Notes under the pieces: generated by a model
Seen by the model: only the letters and a program-made list of their open reading frames with translations
Told to the model about the DNA's origin: nothing
Database searches by the model: none
Origin: an uncultured Bacilli bacterium
Lineage (GTDB): Bacteria; Bacillota_I; Bacilli_A; RF39; UBA660
NCBI GenBank assembly: GCA_944332645.1
Contig: CALVKK010000033.1
Span: forward strand, 1 to 11,424
DNA: 11,424 nt
Reading direction: 5' to 3'
Part shown: in pieces, positions 6,014 through 11,424 of the stretch
Position numbering within the stretch: position 1 is the stretch's first letter
How the letters are laid out: the number at the start of each line of letters is the position of its first letter
Position numbers and translations under genes: made by a program

Positions 6014-6940
6014 TTATTGATTTTCAACTTTTTGTCCCTGGATAATATTATTTTGAGCCATATATTTATCAATGTCATTTAAAACACAGACTTTTTTTAC
6101 TAACCAAAAGGGAGTAATTAAATCTTCAATTTTTGGGTCACCAGTCAATCGATGAATAACAATTTCTTTTCGCAAATATTGTAACTGTCGACAAACAATT
6201 TTAACATATTCCTCCTGTGATAATATCTTAAAATGTTTTTCGAAATATAATTTTTCTAAAGCTGTATTTTTAAGAACATATAACATATGAATTTTTATAC
6301 CTTGAATGTCTAAGTTATTTAAATATTTAACTGTTTCTAACATCATTTCTTCTGTTTCATATGGAAGGCCATTTATAATATGAACAACGACGTTGATATT
6401 TCGCTCTCGTAATTTGGCAACCATTTCTGAAAAACTTTTCAAATCGTGTCCACGATTGATTAAATTTGCTGTTTTTTCGTGAATCGTCTGTAATCCTAAT
6501 TCAACAGTTAAAAAAGTTTTCTTACTTAAATCTTCTAAATAATCTAAACATTCTAAAGATATACAATCAGGTCTAGTAGCTATTGCTAATCCGACTACAT
6601 CGTCTAATTTTAAAACTTCTTCATATTTTTCTTTTAATTCTTCTAAAGGAGCATATGTGTTAGTTCTGACTTGAAAATAGGCAATATATTTTCCACAAGG
6701 CCATTTTTTATTCATTATATTTTTTCCTTTGTTGAATTGTTCGGTTAAACTGTCTTTAATTTTACCAGCGTATTCTCCACTACCAGAATTACTGCAATAG
6801 ATACAACCGCCACTTTTTAAATGAGGACAAGAAAATCCAGCATTCAAACTGACCTTGATAATTTTTTGACCGAACTTTTGCTTATAATAGTAATCTAAAG
6901 TATGATATCTTTTATTGCTATTGGAATATTGAAATTGCAT
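6014..6940 (-). CDS. Radical SAM protein, TIGR01212 family (YhcC/YtqA-like)
   Basis: Radical SAM enzymes use a [4Fe-4S] cluster to cleave S-adenosylmethionine. This family's reaction is not established, though B. subtilis ytqA sits beside the tRNA wobble-uridine methyltransferase gene ytqB (mnmM). With the ATG at 6940 the protein has 308 residues, typical for the family, and begins close to the characteristic NKRYHTLDYYYKQKFG segment. The cluster cysteines are C38, C46 and C49 (CPHLKSGGCIYC), followed by SNSGSGEYAG. Other family signatures are YFQVRTNTYAPLEEL, ATRPDCIS, VELGLQTIHEKT, HIINGLPYETEEM and the C-terminal LTGDPKIEDLITPFW...LNDIDKYM...IQGQK. An in-frame TTG at 7015 would add 25 residues but has no ribosome site and lies upstream of the likely promoter. 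GGTGA at 6949-6945 supports the ATG. The spacing between the first two cysteines is shorter than the version with a DGT-type insert that I know from relatives. Confidence 0.9.
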   Translation of the reverse strand: MQFQYSNSNKRYHTLDYYYKQKFGQKIIKVSLNAGFSCPHLKSGGCIYCSNSGSGEYAGKIKDSLTEQFNKGKNIMNKKWPCGKYIAYFQVRTNTYAPLEELKEKYEEVLKLDDVVGLAIATRPDCISLECLDYLEDLSKKTFLTVELGLQTIHEKTANLINRGHDLKSFSEMVAKLRERNINVVVHIINGLPYETEEMMLETVKYLNNLDIQGIKIHMLYVLKNTALEKLYFEKHFKILSQEEYVKIVCRQLQYLRKEIVIHRLTGDPKIEDLITPFWLVKKVCVLNDIDKYMAQNNIIQGQKVENQ

Positions 6941-6955
6941 TAAATCACCAAATAA

Positions 6956-6984
6956 ATTATACCATTTTGTAAAAAGATTGTGAA
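6956..6984 (-). promoter_or_regulatory. Promoter of the radical SAM gene
   Basis: On the minus strand TTCACA (6984-6979, five of six consensus bases) is followed after 17 bases by a perfect TATAAT (6961-6956). Transcription would start near 6949, only about nine bases before the ATG at 6940. This makes the upstream TTG at 7015 an unlikely start. Confidence 0.65.
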
Positions 6985-7000
6985 ATTTTTGTAAAAACGA

Positions 7001-7028
7001 TTGATATTTTACCAATTTTTGCTATAAT
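7001..7028 (+). promoter_or_regulatory. Promoter of the YfcC-like transporter gene
   Basis: TTGATA (7001-7006) is followed after 16 bases by TATAAT (7023-7028). The expected transcript start, near 7035, falls on or next to the Shine-Dalgarno sequence GGAGG (7035-7039), giving a leader of only about 14 bases before the ATG at 7049. Confidence 0.65.
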
Positions 7029-7048
7029 TGTCTTGGAGGTTAAGATAA

Positions 7049-8467
7049 ATGAAAAAATATGATTTATTGAAAGTATTAGGGATAACTTTTTTAGTAATAA
7101 TACTTATTAGTTGGGTTGTTCCAGCAGGTGTCTATTCTAATAGTACTTTTGTTTCGCAAGAGGCAACTTCGCCAATAGGATTGTATGATATTTTTAGAAC
7201 ACCTTTGATTACGCTCGCTACATTTATTCAGTATGGACTTTTGTTTTTAGCAATCGGCGGTTTTTATGGTGTTTTAAACCAAACTGGTGTGTATGCCAAA
7301 TTAATTAATAGAATTACTGATAAGTGGCAAAATAAGCAAAAGACATTTTTGATGATAACAGTTGCAATTTTTGCTTTACTATCGTCTTTATTTGGATTAA
7401 ATAGCGTTATTTTTATTTTAGTTCCATTTTTTGCTACAATTTTATTAAAGTTAGGGTATAAGAAGATTATTGCACTTGCTTCGACAGTTGGAGCGATGTT
7501 GGTAGGGCAAATCGGTTGTACTTTAGGTTTAGAAACTTGGGGATATCTAAAAGTAGTATTTTATCAAATGGGTTATGATATTACGATGACAACCTTAATC
7601 TTAGTAAGAATTATTTTATTTCTTATTACCGTATTGCTGTTTGCTTTGTTGTTAAGTAAGAATACTAGAAAAGAAGATAAAAAAGCTAAGAAAGATGAAA
7701 AAGAGGCAATTCCACTTTATGAAGAAAAAACTTCAAAAAAAGGTTTTGTTCCTCTTATAATTGTTAGTTTGTTTGTTATTTTATTGTTGTTCGTAGGTGT
7801 TTATAATTGGTATTATACATTTGATTTAGATGTGTTTTCTAATTTATATGAATCGGTAACACAATTTGAAGTTGATGGCTATACTTTGTTTGATAATCTA
7901 TTAGGTAATGTTTCAGTAATTGGATATTGGGGCAATTACGATATTACAGTTTTACTAATTATTGCATCTTTAGTTATCAGCTGGGTATACAGTATTAAAT
8001 TTGTCGATGCTATCGATGGTTTTGTTAAAGGTATGAAAGAGATGTTAGTCCCTGCTTTATATGGGATATTAGCGTCTATTATCTTTGCAGTTTTCCTTAA
8101 TATGTCTAGTAACTTTGTCTATACAATAGTTAATCAATTTACTGAAAGTGGTGAATTTTCTTTACCTGGAGTTCTTGGTAGTGCTTTAGTAACTTCATTT
8201 ACATATAACGATTTCCCAACTCTAGTTAGTTACTTTATGAATTTCTTTAGTCTTTACGATACTAATGTAATTCCAGTAGTTGCTCTTATTTTTCAAGCCA
8301 TTTATGGATTGGTTATGATTATTGCACCAACTAGTATTTTCTTACTTGTCGGTTTATCATACTTTAAAGTCTCTTATAAAGAATGGTTTAACTATATTTG
8401 GAAATACGCTTTAATCATGTTAGGAGTAATAATAGTCATTGGGTTTATAGCAACAATGCTAGTTTAA
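7049..8467 (+). CDS. YfcC/DcuC-family membrane transporter
   Basis: This 472-residue integral membrane protein has about 11-12 hydrophobic helices. The N-terminal helix ends in SWVVPAGVY (21-29), the Pro-Ala-Gly motif typical of YfcC-type members of the DcuC/ion-transporter superfamily. It is followed by a GGFYGVLNQTGVYAKLI segment (70-86) and a small-residue-rich stretch with polar breaks (STVGAMLVGQIGCTLGLETWG). A charged, lysine-rich cytoplasmic loop lies at about 205-231. The C-terminal IAPTSIFLLVGLSYFKVSYKEWF (425-447) matches the family's PTS...GL...V-Y-KW end. Family members are annotated as dicarboxylate, basic amino acid or arginine/ornithine carriers, but the substrate here cannot be read from sequence and the central half is divergent. 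It has its own promoter and terminator, so it is probably monocistronic. It is divergent from the radical SAM gene, without an obvious functional link. Confidence 0.75.
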   Translation: MKKYDLLKVLGITFLVIILISWVVPAGVYSNSTFVSQEATSPIGLYDIFRTPLITLATFIQYGLLFLAIGGFYGVLNQTGVYAKLINRITDKWQNKQKTFLMITVAIFALLSSLFGLNSVIFILVPFFATILLKLGYKKIIALASTVGAMLVGQIGCTLGLETWGYLKVVFYQMGYDITMTTLILVRIILFLITVLLFALLLSKNTRKEDKKAKKDEKEAIPLYEEKTSKKGFVPLIIVSLFVILLLFVGVYNWYYTFDLDVFSNLYESVTQFEVDGYTLFDNLLGNVSVIGYWGNYDITVLLIIASLVISWVYSIKFVDAIDGFVKGMKEMLVPALYGILASIIFAVFLNMSSNFVYTIVNQFTESGEFSLPGVLGSALVTSFTYNDFPTLVSYFMNFFSLYDTNVIPVVALIFQAIYGLVMIIAPTSIFLLVGLSYFKVSYKEWFNYIWKYALIMLGVIIVIGFIATMLV

Positions 8468-8495
8468 CTAAAATCAAAAGATTTTAGTTTTTTTT
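8466..8495 (+). terminator. Intrinsic terminator of the transporter gene
   Basis: AACTAAAATC (8466-8475) and GATTTTAGTT (8480-8489) form a perfect 10-bp stem around an AAAA loop, followed directly by further T residues to 8495. The last two bases of the transporter's TAA stop codon (8465-8467) are already in the stem. Confidence 0.88.
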
Positions 8496-8507
8496 AAACC
8501 ATTTACC

Positions 8508-8558
8508 TTGTTTTTAATTAATATTCGATGTATAATTTAAGTATATAGGATAAGGTGA
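8508..8558 (+). promoter_or_regulatory. Promoter and Shine-Dalgarno site of the ABC transporter operon
   Basis: TTGTTT (8508-8513) and TATAAT (8531-8536) are separated by 17 bases. AAGGTGA at 8552-8558 is four bases upstream of the GTG start at 8563. The promoter starts 13 bases after the preceding terminator, so the ABC genes form their own transcription unit. No two-component operator or inverted repeat is evident. Confidence 0.6.
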
Positions 8559-8562
8559 TAAA

Positions 8563-9264
8563 GTGGCATATATTGAAGTTAAAAATATTAATAAAAATTA
8601 CAAAATGGGAGAAGTTATCATCAAGGCGATTGAAAATGTATCTTTTGAAATTAATAAAGGTGAATTAGTCGTTATTTTAGGTCCTTCTGGAGCTGGTAAA
8701 ACGACAGTTTTAAACATTCTAGGTGGAATGGATACAACTGATAGTGGAACGATTATGATTGACGGTCAAGATATATCAAAATATAAGAAGAAAGAATTAA
8801 CTAATTTCCGTCGTTATGATATTGGTTTTGTTTTTCAGTTTTATAATTTAGTTGGGAACCTAACTGCTTTAGAAAATGTTGAATTAGCTAGTCAAATTTG
8901 CAAAAATCCAAAGGACAGTGAGGAAACTTTAAAAAGTGTTGGTTTAGGCGATCGAATTAATCATTTTCCAGCTCAATTATCTGGGGGAGAGCAACAACGA
9001 GTTAGTATTGCTAGAGCTTTAGCTAAAAATCCTAAATTACTTTTATGTGATGAACCCACAGGGGCTTTAGATTCTAAAACAGGAAAATTAATATTAGAAT
9101 TGTTACAAAAGACTTGTCATGATTCTGGAATGACAACAATTATTATTACTCATAATGCAATTATTGCTGATATTGCCGATAAAGTAATCAGAATTAAAAA
9201 TGGCCAAGTTTCTGACATTACAATTAATAAACATCCAAAATTAGTTGAGGAGCTTGATTGGTAA
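8563..9264 (+). CDS. ABC transporter ATP-binding protein, MacB/LolD class
   Basis: This 233-residue cytoplasmic ATPase should power the FtsX-type permease encoded next. Motifs in order are Walker A GPSGAGKT (40-47, K46), Q-loop Q92 in FVFQFYNL, signature LSGGEQQ (139-145), Walker B LLLCDEP (159-165, catalytic E164), D-loop GALD and switch H197 (IITHN). The FQFYNLVGNLTALENVE and CDEPTGALDSKTG stretches are typical of the MacB/LolD/FtsE class, which drives mechanotransmission or export by large periplasmic or extracellular-domain permeases; they do not suggest a nutrient importer. Length is normal and all catalytic residues are intact. GTG is the start, with a matching ribosome site. The stop codon overlaps the permease start by one base (TAATG), indicating translational coupling. 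Confidence 0.93.
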   Translation: MAYIEVKNINKNYKMGEVIIKAIENVSFEINKGELVVILGPSGAGKTTVLNILGGMDTTDSGTIMIDGQDISKYKKKELTNFRRYDIGFVFQFYNLVGNLTALENVELASQICKNPKDSEETLKSVGLGDRINHFPAQLSGGEQQRVSIARALAKNPKLLLCDEPTGALDSKTGKLILELLQKTCHDSGMTTIIITHNAIIADIADKVIRIKNGQVSDITINKHPKLVEELDW

Positions 9265-11424
9265 TGTTGATTTTTAAAAACAGTTTTCGAAAAATTAGAA
9301 GATCACTTGGTCGATTTTTATCACTTATTTTTATAGTCGCATTAGGAAGTGCTTTCTTTTCTGGTGTAAGAGAAGCTGCCACTGATATGATTAGAACAGT
9401 TGATGAATATTATGATGACACTAGTTTAATGGATTATAAAATTATCAGTACAATGGGGTTGACAGATGGTGATTTAGAGTCTATTCGTGCGATATCTGAT
9501 GATTTGATTGTTGAACCTTCCTATTCTTTCGATTTAATTTTAGATGGTGATGTTACTAGAATTCATGCAATTACTGACACTGTTAATCAGGTCAATTTAG
9601 TTAGTGGCAAAATGCCGAATAGTGGTGAATGTTTAGTTGAAGACGGAACATATAACATAGGTGATAAAATATTTATTGAATCGGACAATTTAGTGACTCA
9701 AGAATATACTGTATCTGGAACTATAACCAGTTCGTTATATATATATCGAACTAAGGGTATATCTACAGAAGGTGATGGTAAATTAGACAAATATATTTTT
9801 ATTCCTAAGAATGATTTTACACTTGAATATTATACAGAAATCTATATTATTGATAAAAATAGTATCGATCAAACTTCTTATCTAGATGATTATAATAATG
9901 TGATTAGTGTATTAGATTCTAAGTTAACTGAATTAAAGCCTATTAGAGAAACAATTAGATATGAAGAAATTTTAAGCGAAGTTATGAAGGTTATCAATGA
10001 TGCTGAAACAGAATTGGTTAAGCAAAAAGCGGAAAATGAGGAAAAACTAAACGACGCTAAACTAAAATTGGATGATGCTAAATTAGAGCTTGAAGATGCT
10101 AAAGAAAAATGGCAAGTTAGTTATGATGAATTACAAGCTACTAGTGAAGAGATGGAACGTGCTTTTAAAGATGCTAAAAAAGATCTCGAATCAGGTCAAC
10201 AAAAATTTGCTAGTATTTTATCCAATTATAATTTAAAAGCTGAAGATTTAATAAGCAATTTGGAAGAGGTTAATCAACAAATAAATTCTATCAATCAGAT
10301 TCTTTCAACATTGGATCCTAATAGCCAAGATTATTTGACTTATCAAAACACTTTAAATATTCTAGAAGAAAACAAATCTAATTTGGAAGAATTAATAGAT
10401 ATGCAAAACAATTTAATTCAAAGCGAACAAACATTGGAAGATAATATAAATAAATGGGAGCAAGAGTACAATAACGCTCTTAGTCAATTAAATAAAAATT
10501 ATGACTTATTGGTTACAAGTGAACAAGAATTAAATGTTGGTTATGCTGAATATGAAGAAAATTATCAAATTTATTTAAAGGAGATAGCCAATGCGGAACA
10601 AAAAATAGCTGATGCGAAAGCTGAATTAGATACGATCGAAAAACCAGTTTGGTATCTAATGAGTAGGGAAGATAATAGTGGTTATACTAACTTTTATGAA
10701 AGTGCGACAAAGGTTGATGCCATCGCAGCAGTTTTCCCAATATTTTTTATGTTAGTTGTCTTTTTGATGAGTTTAAATACGATGACAAGAATGATTGAAG
10801 AAGAGCGAAGTGAGATAGGCGTTTACGTATCGCTAGGAATCAACAAATTGAAAATAATTTCGAGTTATTTGTTTTATGTTTTAATTGCAACTTCTTTAGG
10901 ACTTATTATTGGTTTAAGTATTGGTTATGCTTATATTCCTCATCTTTTATATGATGTTTATCAAAGTAATTTTATCATACCAGATTTAAAAACTTATGCG
11001 GAAGTCATCCCTTGCATTATGATTATTTTAGTAACCATCATTTTGATGATAACTGTTACTTTAATGACAGTTTTAAAAGATTTTAAATATGTACCAGCAA
11101 CTTTATTACGACCTGAGCCACCTAAAAATGGTAAAAAAGTTTTGTTAGAAAGAGTTAAATTCATCTGGAAAAAGTTGTCTTTTACTTGGAAAGTAACTAT
11201 TCGCAATATGTTCAGGTATAAAAAAAGAATAATTATGACCATTATTGGTATTTCTGGATGTACAGCATTGTTAGTTACTGGTTTTGGTATAAGGGATAGC
11301 GTTAGCTCATTAGTTAATTTACAGTATGAAACACTTCATCTTTATGATTCGATGTTGATTTTAGAAAACGAAATAGAGCAGCCTGATTCTAATTTAAATA
11401 AAATATTAAATGATAAAAACATTA
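9264..11424 (+). CDS. FtsX-like ABC permease with long extracytoplasmic coiled coil, 3' partial
   Basis: The ATG at 9264 shares its A with the ATPase stop codon, and the frame stays open for 720 codons to the right edge, so the C-terminus is missing. The N-terminus MLIFKNSFRKIRRSLGRFLSLIFIVALG is a typical first membrane segment (about 14-36). An extracytoplasmic domain follows to about 485. Its second half (about 240-460) is rich in heptad-like Lys/Glu/Asp/Leu helices. Three more helices (about 487-508, 532-558, 580-603) make the first FtsX domain, with the cytoplasmic MIEEERSEIGVYVSLGINKLKI coupling segment between two of them. A second unit starts at about 640 (TIRNMFRYKKRIIMTIIGISG). This is the two-FtsX-domain layout of large Bacillota permeases. 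With its ATPase it probably acts on an envelope substrate or transmits ATP-driven motion outward. The substrate is unknown; there is no adjacent sensor or resistance gene. Confidence 0.9.
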   Translation, partial: MLIFKNSFRKIRRSLGRFLSLIFIVALGSAFFSGVREAATDMIRTVDEYYDDTSLMDYKIISTMGLTDGDLESIRAISDDLIVEPSYSFDLILDGDVTRIHAITDTVNQVNLVSGKMPNSGECLVEDGTYNIGDKIFIESDNLVTQEYTVSGTITSSLYIYRTKGISTEGDGKLDKYIFIPKNDFTLEYYTEIYIIDKNSIDQTSYLDDYNNVISVLDSKLTELKPIRETIRYEEILSEVMKVINDAETELVKQKAENEEKLNDAKLKLDDAKLELEDAKEKWQVSYDELQATSEEMERAFKDAKKDLESGQQKFASILSNYNLKAEDLISNLEEVNQQINSINQILSTLDPNSQDYLTYQNTLNILEENKSNLEELIDMQNNLIQSEQTLEDNINKWEQEYNNALSQLNKNYDLLVTSEQELNVGYAEYEENYQIYLKEIANAEQKIADAKAELDTIEKPVWYLMSREDNSGYTNFYESATKVDAIAAVFPIFFMLVVFLMSLNTMTRMIEEERSEIGVYVSLGINKLKIISSYLFYVLIATSLGLIIGLSIGYAYIPHLLYDVYQSNFIIPDLKTYAEVIPCIMIILVTIILMITVTLMTVLKDFKYVPATLLRPEPPKNGKKVLLERVKFIWKKLSFTWKVTIRNMFRYKKRIIMTIIGISGCTALLVTGFGIRDSVSSLVNLQYETLHLYDSMLILENEIEQPDSNLNKILNDKNI
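10047..10109 (+). repeat. Three heptad units within the permease coiled coil
   Basis: Three consecutive 21-base in-frame units encode LNDAKLK, LDDAKLE and LEDAKEK (residues 262-282). Each contains a D-A-K core with leucine at the first position. The DNA units differ at several third positions, so this is an old or selected protein-level repeat; a fresh tandem duplication is unlikely. Confidence 0.75.

Noticed and set aside
6941..7015. 25-residue N-terminal extension of the radical SAM protein from a TTG at 7015
   Set aside because: It has no ribosome site, lies upstream of the likely promoter, and family similarity begins shortly after the ATG at 6940.
10994..11242. Minus-strand open frame of 82 codons inside the permease
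   Set aside because: It is antisense to well-supported FtsX-type membrane sequence and has no ribosome site or family features.

Overview
The window is strongly AT-rich (roughly 30% G+C by eye, not counted). It uses A/T-ending codons, good Shine-Dalgarno sites, GTG as well as ATG starts, and TAA for all seven stop codons visible. No in-frame TGA is read through, so the standard bacterial code fits. Gene content and style suggest a low-GC, Gram-positive-type bacterium: a Bacillota/Mycoplasmatota-like gut commensal or a relative. No rRNA, tRNA, CRISPR array, insertion sequence or origin was found. The species cannot be named from this window.

Region 1 (1-3564, + strand) holds two genes 24 bases apart: an AMP-binding (acyl-adenylate-forming) ligase cut by the left edge, and a membrane hybrid histidine kinase with about seven transmembrane helices, a HisKA/HATPase core and a C-terminal receiver. 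Several normally conserved adenylation-motif residues are changed in the ligase. The pair recalls the RpfB/RpfC ligase/sensor association of diffusible fatty-acid signalling, but only by analogy. These two genes avoid CGN arginine codons (1 of 22 Arg codons by hand count). The next gene uses CGN for 14 of 24, so the pair may have a different history from the rest of the window.

Region 2 (3565-3845) is non-coding. It contains a small, locally G-richer patch with two adjacent potential hairpins, then the promoter and Shine-Dalgarno site of the next gene.

Region 3 (3846-6940) has a HerA/FtsK-type ATPase (+) converging on a 68-residue protein (-) that looks like a free-standing C-terminal domain of the Rpn/PD-(D/E)XK transposase-nuclease family. 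A 12-bp stem between them appears to act as a two-way terminator and contains one gene's stop codon and part of the other's. Next is a TIGR01212/YhcC/YtqA-type radical SAM enzyme (-). The HerA homologue has no NurA nuclease or recognised defence partner beside it.

Region 4 (6941-8495) has a compact divergent promoter pair serving the radical SAM gene and a YfcC/DcuC-type membrane transporter (+), which ends in a clear hairpin terminator.

Region 5 (8508-11424) is an ABC export-type operon: a MacB/LolD-class ATPase, then, with a one-base overlap, a large FtsX-type permease carrying a long extracytoplasmic coiled coil. The permease runs off the right edge. Points most worth a second look are the ligase-kinase pair, the lone Rpn-tail protein, the lone HerA ATPase and the structured patch after the kinase gene.
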